64,000 bases of DNA from an uncultured Muribaculaceae bacterium (GTDB taxonomy: Bacteria > Bacteroidota > Bacteroidia > Bacteroidales > Muribaculaceae): contig CAJTME010000001.1 in assembly GCA_910577315.1 (NCBI GenBank), forward strand, positions 310,001-374,000. The letters run 5' to 3'. Below are positions 19,922-27,458 of this stretch, one piece after another (the stretch's first letter is position 1; each line of letters starts with the position of its first letter). Position numbers and translations under genes: made by a program. The notes beneath the pieces were generated by a model, which made no database searches, was not told where the DNA came from, and saw only the letters and a list, made by a program, of their open reading frames with translations.

Positions 19922-20786
19922 GCAGGTGCAGGACATTCCCAGCGGCGCCTTTATAGCGTGCATCGAAGCCTACGGTGACAATCAGTCGTCCCAGTCCATC
20001 ATGCCCGAGGCCCACGACGGTCTTGTTGGTGCCATGCACCATGGCCTCGTTAACGGCATGGGTCGGAAAGACTATATGGCGATGGTCGTCATAGAATTCC
20101 TTATAGATTCGGCGCACCTGATCAAGTCCCATCTTTATGTCAACGGTCAGTATCGCACACGCAAAGTGTGACGTCGTGTTTTCGATGGCCGTGATTTCGA
20201 TGGGCGCATTGAACGAGGTCTGCAGCTGTTCGAGAATCTGCTCGCGCAGCGGCTTGAACGCCACAGGGCTGAGAGTGGTTGCCGCACACCTGAAATCGCC
20301 TGCTCCGCGCATCGACGCCTGCGGCAACAGCATTGTGCCTGCCACCGGCGCATTCAGCATCAGGTTCTTTGCAAGCGGCATCAGCGCTATCGCGCCAAGT
20401 ATGGTTGGAATGTCGGGCTGAAGAGCCAGCCGCGCACCACGCACAAGAGCCTTGCGGTTGTATTCGCACACGCCAAGCACCGCCTCGTCATAGCCCAGCG
20501 GTCGCAACTGCGGGCCGAGAACGATGGCCTTTGACTTCGGCTGTTCGTTCAGGAATTTCTCAAGCCCCTGGAAGTCATTTCCAATATACAGGTCTATGGC
20601 CTGGAAATCGGCATCCACAGACACTTCGCCAACTTCCCCCTGCAACTGGTCGAAAACAGCCGAGACGCCCTCCGCGGGCATACTGGGGCCTGCCACCCAG
20701 CGCAGGTCAACATCTGGATGATTTATGAGCAGCCTTATGAGGTCTGCCGAGATAAGCGGCGAAAGGTTGATGCCTGTTTTAATCAT
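19881..20786 (-). CDS. ArgC-like protein lacking the catalytic cysteine (Asd/ArgC dimerisation-type)
   Basis: 301 aa, collinear with N-acetyl-gamma-glutamyl-phosphate reductase (ArgC) but degenerate at both functional sites. The N-terminal region reads MIKTGINLSPLISADLIRLL, so the glycine-rich dinucleotide loop (GxxGYTG) is gone. The segment equivalent to GARLVANPGCYPT reads GARLALQPDIPT, removing the nucleophilic Cys (residues 118-128). The later HGTNKTVVGLGHDGLGRLIV and GAAGNVLHLLNLLFGLDERIG still match the dimerisation half and C-terminus. It has its own promoter (20819-20850) and no arg gene beside it. It probably does not catalyse the ArgC reaction; a structural or regulatory role, or a partner for the true ArgC, is conjecture. 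Confidence 0.75.
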   Translation of the reverse strand: MIKTGINLSPLISADLIRLLINHPDVDLRWVAGPSMPAEGVSAVFDQLQGEVGEVSVDADFQAIDLYIGNDFQGLEKFLNEQPKSKAIVLGPQLRPLGYDEAVLGVCEYNRKALVRGARLALQPDIPTILGAIALMPLAKNLMLNAPVAGTMLLPQASMRGAGDFRCAATTLSPVAFKPLREQILEQLQTSFNAPIEITAIENTTSHFACAILTVDIKMGLDQVRRIYKEFYDDHRHIVFPTHAVNEAMVHGTNKTVVGLGHDGLGRLIVTVGFDARYKGAAGNVLHLLNLLFGLDERIGF

Positions 20787-20818
20787 GATATTATATATTG
20801 GAGGAGATAATTATTTTG

Positions 20819-20850
20819 CAAATATATAACAATTTATTCAACCGAACAAA
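20819..20850 (-). promoter_or_regulatory. Promoter of the ArgC-like gene
   Basis: Minus-strand -7 box TATATTTG (20819-20826) and -33 TTTG (20847-20850) with a 20-bp spacer. It overlaps the 3' end of waaA, so the ArgC-like gene can be expressed separately from gltX-waaA. Confidence 0.7.
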
Positions 20851-22082
20851 TCGGGATATATCTTGTCGGTGGCGCCGATATTTGCCCGGATGTAATTGCC
20901 GGCAGCCTCGCCGGCCTTGTGCAAGGCGCCCCTGTCATCGAGCAATCTGTCCAGAACAGTCTCGGCCGAACGGCGGTCGGTAACCTCAAAGGCTCCGCCG
21001 CATGCCTGCATGTCGGCGGCTTCCTTGAACTTACGGTTATTTGGTCCAAAAACAACGGGGATGCCATATACCGCAGCCTCATTGATATTGTGCAGACCGG
21101 CACCGAAGCCACCGCCAACCCAGGCCATCGAGCCATAACGGTAAAGGCTGCTCAACAGGCCGAAGCAATCGACGATAAGCGCCGTTTCGTCCCCCCTCAG
21201 ATCAGCCGGCGACGCCAGTTCGGACAACCGTCTGGCTCCCGGTCCCAAACGTTCGGCAATGCGCTTTATGCGGGCATCATCAAATTCATGCGGGGCTATC
21301 ACGGCTTTAACCCGCGGATGGGATTTAAGCCAGGGGATATACAAATCTTCATCGGGCGCCCAGCTACTGCCGGCGATGAGGGTAAAGGTTGAGTTTTCAA
21401 CAAACTTTTCGACAACGGGCACGTTTTTAGCTGTCCGCAGAATATCAGTGACGCGATCAAAGCGGGTATCACCCGACACGGTAACGCGGTCTATGCCTAT
21501 ACCGGCAAGCAATTCGCGCGAACGCTCATCCTGCACATACAGCCGTGTGAAATTTCCCAACATGCGGCGGAAAGCCCCGCCTCCGGGTCGGAAAAACCGC
21601 TGTCCAGGTCGAAATATCGCCGATATTATATAGGTGGGAATCCTTCGTTTGGCAAGTTGCTCCAGATAATTCCCCCAAAATTCATACTTGACGAAAACTG
21701 CCATCTTAGGGGCGGCGGCATCCAAAAATGCCGATACCCGTGCAGGTGTGTCAAACGGAAGATAGGCCACCGTGTCGGCCCCTGCGTAGTTATGACGCAC
21801 CCGGTAGCCCGAAGGAGAAAAAAAAGTCAGCAGGATTTTCTTATCGGGATGCTCGCGGCGCAGGCGCTCCATAAGGGGGCGGCCCTGTTCAAACTCGCCG
21901 AGCGAGGCGGCGTGAAGCCACAGGTCGTAGCCCCCGGGAGCCACGCGCCGGCGTTCTTCGGCAAGGGTACGCAGAGTCGCTGCCTGTCCGGCAAGCATCT
22001 CCTTCACCTTGGGGGAGCGGAGAGCGGCCAGGCGGGCAGCGGCACTGTAAAGGCTGATGGCGGCGTTATACAGCGGGTTCAT
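20838..22082 (-). CDS. waaA: 3-deoxy-D-manno-octulosonic acid (Kdo) transferase
   Basis: 414 aa, GT30 family glycosyltransferase that adds Kdo to lipid A at the inner membrane. An N-terminal hydrophobic anchor is followed by the acceptor-side motif WLHAASLGEFEQGRPL with the catalytic Glu, then TFFSPSGYRVR, FVKYEFWGNYL and ISAIFRPGQRFF. The C-terminal half has VTVSGDTRFDRV, GGGFGAGLHNINEAAVYGIP and FGPNNRKFKEA, typical of the CMP-Kdo-binding domain. Its start overlaps the gltX stop by 17 bp, so the two are translated from one mRNA. Confidence 0.95.
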   Translation of the reverse strand: MNPLYNAAISLYSAAARLAALRSPKVKEMLAGQAATLRTLAEERRRVAPGGYDLWLHAASLGEFEQGRPLMERLRREHPDKKILLTFFSPSGYRVRHNYAGADTVAYLPFDTPARVSAFLDAAAPKMAVFVKYEFWGNYLEQLAKRRIPTYIISAIFRPGQRFFRPGGGAFRRMLGNFTRLYVQDERSRELLAGIGIDRVTVSGDTRFDRVTDILRTAKNVPVVEKFVENSTFTLIAGSSWAPDEDLYIPWLKSHPRVKAVIAPHEFDDARIKRIAERLGPGARRLSELASPADLRGDETALIVDCFGLLSSLYRYGSMAWVGGGFGAGLHNINEAAVYGIPVVFGPNNRKFKEAADMQACGGAFEVTDRRSAETVLDRLLDDRGALHKAGEAAGNYIRANIGATDKIYPDLFG

Positions 22083-23607
22083 CGGCGTGGATTCGCTCGA
22101 TGGCGCGGCGCAGGCGGGCCACAGTCTCGTCCTTTCCTATGATTTCGGTAATCTCGAACATGTGCGGGCCCTTGCACTCGCCCACGACGGCGAGGCGGAA
22201 GGCGTTCATCACGTTGCCCATGTGGAGATTGTTGCTCTTTATCCACTCCATGACCACGGGTTCTGCGGCGGCAGCCGAGAAATCATCGAGCCCTTCGAGC
22301 ACACCGATGAGCTGTTCCATGAGCGCGGGCGTTTCGGCGCTCCAGCGCTTCTTGATGTCCTTGGGCGCGTAAGTCGTCGGGGCCTCAAAATAGAAATGTG
22401 CCTGTTCCGTGAGGTCCTTCACAAAGTTTATGCGGCTTTTGAGGGTGCCGACGGCCTTTGTGACATACTCATCTGAGAACTTCGACATGTCGACTCCGGC
22501 AGCTTCCATCAACGGGCGGAAAAGCTCGGCGATGCGTTCGTCGGGAGTATTCTGGAGATAAGTGTGGTTGAACCATTTGCCCTTCTCAAACGCAAACTTG
22601 GCGCCTGAACGCGAGCAGTGTTCAAACGAGAATTTTTTGATAAGTTCGTCCATGTCCATCACCTCGGTGTCGTCGCCGGGATTCCAGCCCAGCAGCGCCA
22701 GGAAGTTTACCACCGCCTCGGGCAGATAGCCGCTCTCGCGGTATCCCGACGAGATGTCGCCGCTCTTGGGGTCGTGCCATTCGAGGGGGAACACGGGGAA
22801 ACCGAGGCGGTCGCCGTCGCGTTTCGAGAGTTTGCCCTTGCCGTCGGGCTTGAGCAGCAGCGGCAGGTGGACGAACCGGGGCGCGGTGTCGGCCCAGCCG
22901 AACGCCTCGTAAAGCAGCACGTGCAGCGGAGCTGATGGAAGCCATTCCTCGCCACGGATTACGTGTGAAACCTCCATCAGGTGGTCATCGACAATGTTGG
23001 CCAGGTGATAGGTGGGCAGGTCGTCGGCGCTCTTGTAAAGCACCTTGTCGTCGAGAATGTCGCTCTTGATGGTCACCTTGCCGCGCAGCAGGTCATCGAC
23101 CGCCACGTCGCGGCCCGGCTCAATCTTGAAGCGGACCACATATTTCTCGCCGGCGTCAATGAGGCGCTTCACCTCCTCGGCGGCCATTGTCAGCGAATTG
23201 CGCATCTGTCCGCGCGTGTGTGCGTCATACTGGAAATTGGCTATTTCGGCGCGCTTTGCCTCGAGTTCCTCGGGAGTGTCGAAGGCGATGTAGGCGCGAC
23301 CACGGTCAAGCAGCATCTTGACATGCTCGCGGTAAATGTCGCGGCGCTCGCTCTGCTTGTAGGGGCCGAACGGGCCACCCTCGCGCACACCCTCGTCAAT
23401 CTCGATGCCGAGCCATGCGAGGGCTTCATTGATATAATCCTCGGCTCCGGGGACAAAACGCTGCGAGTCGGTGTCCTCGATGCGCAGAATCATCGTGCCG
23501 CCGTTCTGGCGGGCAAACAAATAATTATATAAAGCGGTGCGCACGCCTCCGATGTGGAGGGGCCCCGTGGGCGACGGCGCAAATCGTACTCTGACCGGTC
23601 TTGACAT
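22066..23607 (-). CDS. gltX: Glutamyl-tRNA synthetase
   Basis: Class I aminoacyl-tRNA synthetase, 513 aa. It has the HIGH-type motif in FAPSPTGPLHIGGVRTALYNYLFA near the start and KLSKRDGDR (KMSKS equivalent) at about residue 265. The C-terminal helical anticodon-binding domain is complete. The start is set at MSRPVRVRFAPSP; the frame continues 36 codons upstream but runs over the -7 box. A discriminating enzyme cannot be told from a non-discriminating one by reading. Co-transcribed with waaA. Confidence 0.96.
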   Translation of the reverse strand: MSRPVRVRFAPSPTGPLHIGGVRTALYNYLFARQNGGTMILRIEDTDSQRFVPGAEDYINEALAWLGIEIDEGVREGGPFGPYKQSERRDIYREHVKMLLDRGRAYIAFDTPEELEAKRAEIANFQYDAHTRGQMRNSLTMAAEEVKRLIDAGEKYVVRFKIEPGRDVAVDDLLRGKVTIKSDILDDKVLYKSADDLPTYHLANIVDDHLMEVSHVIRGEEWLPSAPLHVLLYEAFGWADTAPRFVHLPLLLKPDGKGKLSKRDGDRLGFPVFPLEWHDPKSGDISSGYRESGYLPEAVVNFLALLGWNPGDDTEVMDMDELIKKFSFEHCSRSGAKFAFEKGKWFNHTYLQNTPDERIAELFRPLMEAAGVDMSKFSDEYVTKAVGTLKSRINFVKDLTEQAHFYFEAPTTYAPKDIKKRWSAETPALMEQLIGVLEGLDDFSAAAAEPVVMEWIKSNNLHMGNVMNAFRLAVVGECKGPHMFEITEIIGKDETVARLRRAIERIHADEPAV

Positions 23608-23624
23608 GTCTGAAAATTTTTCCG

Positions 23625-23632
23625 CAAAGTTA
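23625..23632 (-). promoter_or_regulatory. Promoter -7 box of gltX-waaA
   Basis: TAACTTTG on the minus strand, 18 bp upstream of the gltX start. The -33 region reads only TTCG at an 18-bp spacing, so the match is partial. Confidence 0.55.
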
Positions 23633-23681
23633 GCAAAAATCGCCGACATACGAATTATTACCCGCTTTTTTATTGGATGTC

Positions 23682-23694
23682 TGCCATTTTGGCA
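23682..23694. repeat. Short palindrome TGCCA-TTT-TGGCA in the gltX-dnaK gap
   Basis: A perfect 5-bp inverted repeat with a 3-bp centre, sharing the TGCCA/TGGCA half-sites of the larger palindrome at 23776-23796, 94 bp away. Possibly a second binding site for the same regulator. Confidence 0.4.
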
Positions 23695-23775
23695 CATCGT
23701 ACCGACATCAATCATAACATCATTTATTTCAAGCGATAAGCCGTCCTAAAAAGGTTTGCAACGCCATATTGCTCC

Positions 23776-23805
23776 GTGCCAAAACTATTTTGGCACACGA
23801 TTTGT
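23776..23805 (+). promoter_or_regulatory. Palindrome and sigma-54-like element upstream of dnaK
   Basis: GTGCCAAAA-CTA-TTTTGGCAC (23776-23796) is a perfect 9-bp inverted repeat. Its right arm begins TTGGCAC-N5-TTGT (23790-23805), which matches the -24/-12 sigma-54 pattern (TTGGCACG-N4-TTGC) except for the last base of the -12 element. Transcription would start near 23817, giving a leader of about 70 nt. It is not a CIRCE element (TTAGCACTC-N9-GAGTGCTAA). Function is inferred. Confidence 0.5.
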
Positions 23806-23885
23806 TTATTGATTGATGAAACCAAGCAAAGGTTAAATTAACAATTCAAAGAAATAATATAACACAACATAAAAATTCAACTATT

Positions 23886-25799
23886 ATGGGAAAAATCATA
23901 GGCATCGACCTGGGAACCACCAATTCCTGCGTCGCAGTTCTCGAAGGTAACGAACCCGTCGTTATCCCCAACAGCGAAGGCCGCAACACCACTCCTTCTG
24001 TTGTCGCTTTCGTCGAAGGTGGCGAACGCAAGGTGGGCGACCCCGCCAAGCGTCAGGCCATCACCAACCCTACCCGCACCATCTACTCGATCAAGCGCTT
24101 CATGGGCGAAACCTACGACCAGGTTGCGAAAGAAATCGAGCGCGTACCTTATAAGGTTGTCCGCGGCGACAACAACACCCCCCGCATCGACATTGATGGC
24201 CGCCAGTACACCCCGCAGGAAATCTCGGCAATGATTCTTCAGAAAATGAAGAAGACCGCCGAAGACTACCTCGGCCAGAGCGTTAGCGAAGCCGTCATCA
24301 CCGTGCCCGCCTACTTCAACGACGCTCAGCGTCAGGCAACCAAGGAAGCCGGAGAAATCGCAGGCCTCACTGTAAAACGTATCGTAAACGAACCTACCGC
24401 AGCTGCCCTTGCCTACGGCCTCGACAAGACCAACAAGGATCAGAAAATCGCCGTATTTGACCTCGGTGGCGGTACTTTCGATATCTCGATTCTTGAACTC
24501 GGCGACGGTGTATTCGAGGTTAAGTCGACCAACGGCGACACCCACCTCGGCGGCGATGACTTCGACCACGTAATCATCGACTGGCTTGCCGACGAATTCA
24601 TCAAGGAAGAAGGCGTTGACCTCCGTCTCGACCCGATGGCAATGCAGCGACTCAAAGAAGCTGCCGAAAAGGCAAAGATTGAACTTTCGTCGTCGACCTC
24701 GACCGAAATCAACCTGCCCTACATCATGCCCGTAAACGGTATTCCCAAGCACCTTGTGAAAACCCTTACCCGCGCGAAGTTCGAGCAGCTCGCCGACAGC
24801 CTCATCCACCGCACCCTCAAGCCCTGTGAAGACGCCCTCCGCGACGCAGGCCTCAAGAACTCCGACATTGACGAAGTAATCCTCGTCGGCGGTTCCACCC
24901 GTATTCCCGCAATCCAGCAGATTGTCGAGAAATTCTTCGGCAAAGCTCCCTCCAAGGGCGTAAACCCCGACGAAGTGGTGGCCGTAGGCGCAGCAATTCA
25001 GGGTGGCGTCCTCTCAGGCGACGTCAAGGACGTGCTTCTTCTCGACGTAGTGCCCCTGTCGGTCGGCATCGAAACCCTCGGCGGCGTGATGACCAAGCTC
25101 ATCGAAGCCAACACCACCATCCCGACCCGCAAGAGCGAGACCTTCTCGACCGCAGCCGACAACCAGCCCAGCGTTGAAATCAACGTCCTTCAGGGCGAAC
25201 GCCCCATGGCCAAGGACGACAAACTCCTCGGCAAATTCCACCTCGACGGCATCGCACCCGCACCCCGCGGTATCCCGCAGATTGAGGTAACCTTCGAAAT
25301 CGACGCCAACGGTATCCTCAACGTTTCAGCCAAGGATAAAGCCACCGGCAAGGAACAGAGCATCCGCATCGAGGCTTCAAGCGGCCTCACCGACGCTGAA
25401 ATCAAGCGAATGAAAGAAGAAGCCGAAGCCAACGCAGCCGCCGACGCCAAGGAAAAGGAACGTATCGACACCCTCAACAAGGCCGACGCCATCATCTTCC
25501 AGACCGAAAAGCAGCTCAACGAACTCGGCGACAAGCTCCCAGCCGACCGCAAGGCATCCATCCAGGCAGCCGTCGATAAGCTGAAAGAAGCCCACAAGAA
25601 TCAGGACATCGCAGCCATCGAACCCGCCATCAAGGAAATCGAAACCCAGTTCGGCCAGGCCCAGCAGGACATCCTCAACGCCCAGCAGCAGGCCGGCGCC
25701 CAGCAAGCTCAGGGTGGCCAGACCTACGATGCCGGCGCCTCCTCCAACCAGGGCGGAGACGACCACGTCAGCGATGTAGACTTCGAGGAAATCAAATAA
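23886..25799 (+). CDS. dnaK: Molecular chaperone DnaK (Hsp70)
   Basis: 637 aa. N-terminal ATPase domain with MGKIIGIDLGTTNSCVAV, FDLGGGTFDISILELG and ILVGGSTRIPAIQQIVEKFFG. The linker DVLLLDVVPLSVG leads into the substrate-binding domain, and the C-terminal lid ends with a Gln/Gly-rich tail and DVDFEEIK, resembling the EEVD-like end of bacterial DnaK. Monocistronic here: no grpE or dnaJ neighbour. The upstream region has an unusual palindrome (23776-23796), and a terminator follows at 25832. Confidence 0.99.
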   Translation: MGKIIGIDLGTTNSCVAVLEGNEPVVIPNSEGRNTTPSVVAFVEGGERKVGDPAKRQAITNPTRTIYSIKRFMGETYDQVAKEIERVPYKVVRGDNNTPRIDIDGRQYTPQEISAMILQKMKKTAEDYLGQSVSEAVITVPAYFNDAQRQATKEAGEIAGLTVKRIVNEPTAAALAYGLDKTNKDQKIAVFDLGGGTFDISILELGDGVFEVKSTNGDTHLGGDDFDHVIIDWLADEFIKEEGVDLRLDPMAMQRLKEAAEKAKIELSSSTSTEINLPYIMPVNGIPKHLVKTLTRAKFEQLADSLIHRTLKPCEDALRDAGLKNSDIDEVILVGGSTRIPAIQQIVEKFFGKAPSKGVNPDEVVAVGAAIQGGVLSGDVKDVLLLDVVPLSVGIETLGGVMTKLIEANTTIPTRKSETFSTAADNQPSVEINVLQGERPMAKDDKLLGKFHLDGIAPAPRGIPQIEVTFEIDANGILNVSAKDKATGKEQSIRIEASSGLTDAEIKRMKEEAEANAAADAKEKERIDTLNKADAIIFQTEKQLNELGDKLPADRKASIQAAVDKLKEAHKNQDIAAIEPAIKEIETQFGQAQQDILNAQQQAGAQQAQGGQTYDAGASSNQGGDDHVSDVDFEEIK

Positions 25800-25831
25800 T
25801 TCCCTCTGCCTGAAAACAGATAAATCGATAT

Positions 25832-25873
25832 AAACGGAGTGCAACTCTTTGGGTTGCGCTCCGTTTCGTTTTA
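25832..25873 (+). terminator. Intrinsic terminator after dnaK
   Basis: AAACGGAG-T-GCAAC and GTTGC-G-CTCCGTTT form a 14-bp stem with one wobble pair and a 7-nt loop, followed by CGTTTTA. Confidence 0.8.
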
Positions 25874-25999
25874 TGGTTTTGGAAAAATGTGAATAAATCG
25901 CCGCGCCGATTTATTCGTGCGCTACCGGCAGGTTACTTCAAGAGGGAGTACATTTATTTTATCGTTAATTAGCTTTAATTTAGTTAAAAAACCTAAATT

Positions 26000-26007
26000 G
26001 GGGGGGG
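26000..26007 (+). repeat. G8 homopolymer tract next to the fimbrial promoter
   Basis: Eight consecutive G residues, six bp upstream of the -33 TTTG of the promoter at 26014-26046. The surroundings are AT-rich. Tracts like this are prone to slipped-strand length change. Confidence 0.85.
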
Positions 26008-26013
26008 TAAAAA

Positions 26014-26046
26014 TTTGCTTCCATTATATAAAAACTATTAATTTTG
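26014..26046 (+). promoter_or_regulatory. Promoter of the DUF3575-DUF5119-fimbrillin cluster
   Basis: -33 TTTG (26014-26017) and -7 TAATTTTG (26039-26046) with a 21-bp spacer, a full match to the Bacteroidota consensus. It predicts a leader of about 80 nt before the ATG at 26136. Confidence 0.75.
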
Positions 26047-26135
26047 CGCCACTATTCAAGTAGGCACCAGCCATTTAACCTAACCTAATACAATTTCAAT
26101 CATCGCACCGGAAACATAAGACTCTTTATTCTATA

Positions 26136-27458
26136 ATGGATGTTACGGCACCGGCATATTATAAAGGATTTAGATGCAACCCATGCACAAACATTCCCCG
26201 CCACGCAATTTCGGCACGCTTGGCGGTGTTGATTCTTATTGCCCTGCTTTCGGCCGTTACGTGCGTGGCCTCCGGGGCGAGCACCGACACCCTCACCATA
26301 CCGGCACAGGCCCAGGCACGAATCGACTTCAAGGTCAATCTTACCGATTTCGACAAGACATACCACGGCAACGACAGCGTCCTCGGGCAGGTGCTCGCAC
26401 GCATTGACTCCATGGTGCTCGACCCGCGCATGCGCGTGGAGCGCATCACGGTGGTGGGCACCGCATCGCCCGAAGGTCTCTACTCCAATAATGTACGCCT
26501 CGCCACCGACCGTGCCCGCGCGTTCATATCCATCCTTCAGGCACGCTATTCGTTCCCGGACAGCATCTACGCAATATCCACAATCCCGGAGGATTGGGAC
26601 GGCATGCGCATCATGCTCACCGCCGACAGCACCATCCCCTACGGCGCCGCAGTGCTCAGCTTCCTCGACCGGACTGCCCACATCGACGGCGACATCCGCG
26701 AGCGACGCCTCAAGAGCCTCGACGGCGGCGCCCCCTACGCCTCCATGCGCGACAATGTGTTGCCCTACCTGCGCCGCGCCTCCGTATTGGTGGACTGCGA
26801 CACCCGCTGGCTGTGCAGCCGCATGTGCCGTCCCGCGCCTGCACATCTCGAGCTGTGCTCGCCGGCTTCTGCCCCCGATTTAGTTCCCACAGCCGTTGAC
26901 ATCCCCGCCCACGCGGCATCCAGGCAGCGCTTTTTCGCCCTGAAGACCAATCTGCTGTGGGATGCCGCCCTGTGTGCCAATCTCGGCTTTGAACTCGAAC
27001 TGTGGCCACGCTGGAGTCTCGACGTACCGGTGTGGTATTCGCCTTACGACATAACCCGCCGCTGGCGCATACGCCTGCTGGCCACGCAGCCCGAGGTGCG
27101 CTATTGGCTCCGCGATGCTGGCGCCGGACATTATTTCGGAGTGCACGCCTCTGTGGTAGGCTTCAACGTAAGCTTTGCCGGCGACTACCGCTATCAGGAT
27201 CCCAACCACGCCGCCTTCGGCCTGGGCATCGGCTATGGCTTCGCCTTCCACCTCGACAAGGGCCGCCGCTGGGGCATGGAAGCGCAAATCGGCGCCGGAT
27301 ACCTCTCCTACAAATGGATAAAATACCACAACACCGGCCGCAACGGAGCCGAGGTGTCGCATGGCGGCGGCACCTACTGGGGGCTCACCCGCGCCGGAAT
27401 TGCAATATCCTATAAATTCTACCGCCAGCGCAAGGAAAGGAGGTGGATGAAATGGTGA
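26136..27458 (+). CDS. DUF3575 domain-containing outer-membrane protein with an OmpA-like N-terminal part
   Basis: 440 aa. A signal-type hydrophobic segment (residues about 27-45, RLAVLILIALLSAVTCVASG) follows a positively charged N-terminus. Residues about 60-210 look like an OmpA-type module (RITVVGTASPEGLYSNNVRLATDRARAF). The C-terminal half, from RQRFFALKTNLLWDAALCANLGFELEL through VRYWLRDAG and GHYFGVHASVV, is a DUF3575 beta-barrel-like domain ending in aromatic residues. Members of this family commonly sit beside fimbrillin genes in Bacteroidales and are presumed accessory or anchoring proteins. The next gene overlaps its stop codon. Confidence 0.8.
   Translation: MDVTAPAYYKGFRCNPCTNIPRHAISARLAVLILIALLSAVTCVASGASTDTLTIPAQAQARIDFKVNLTDFDKTYHGNDSVLGQVLARIDSMVLDPRMRVERITVVGTASPEGLYSNNVRLATDRARAFISILQARYSFPDSIYAISTIPEDWDGMRIMLTADSTIPYGAAVLSFLDRTAHIDGDIRERRLKSLDGGAPYASMRDNVLPYLRRASVLVDCDTRWLCSRMCRPAPAHLELCSPASAPDLVPTAVDIPAHAASRQRFFALKTNLLWDAALCANLGFELELWPRWSLDVPVWYSPYDITRRWRIRLLATQPEVRYWLRDAGAGHYFGVHASVVGFNVSFAGDYRYQDPNHAAFGLGIGYGFAFHLDKGRRWGMEAQIGAGYLSYKWIKYHNTGRNGAEVSHGGGTYWGLTRAGIAISYKFYRQRKERRWMKW
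27436..27445 (+). promoter_or_regulatory. Strong Shine-Dalgarno-like site before the DUF5119 gene
   Basis: AAAGGAGGTG lies inside the last codons of the DUF3575 gene, with the core AGGAGG ending 8 nt before the ATG. It is written with two consecutive AGG arginine codons, whereas CGC is the usual arginine codon in these genes. This supports selection for the site rather than chance. Confidence 0.55.

Noticed and set aside
23689..23704. Second TTGGCAC as another sigma-54 site
   Set aside because: The bases at the -12 position read ACCG rather than TTGC, so only the palindrome, not a promoter, is supported there.
23776..23796. CIRCE element (HrcA operator) at dnaK
   Set aside because: The palindrome is GTGCCAAAA-N3-TTTTGGCAC; CIRCE needs TTAGCACTC-N9-GAGTGCTAA.
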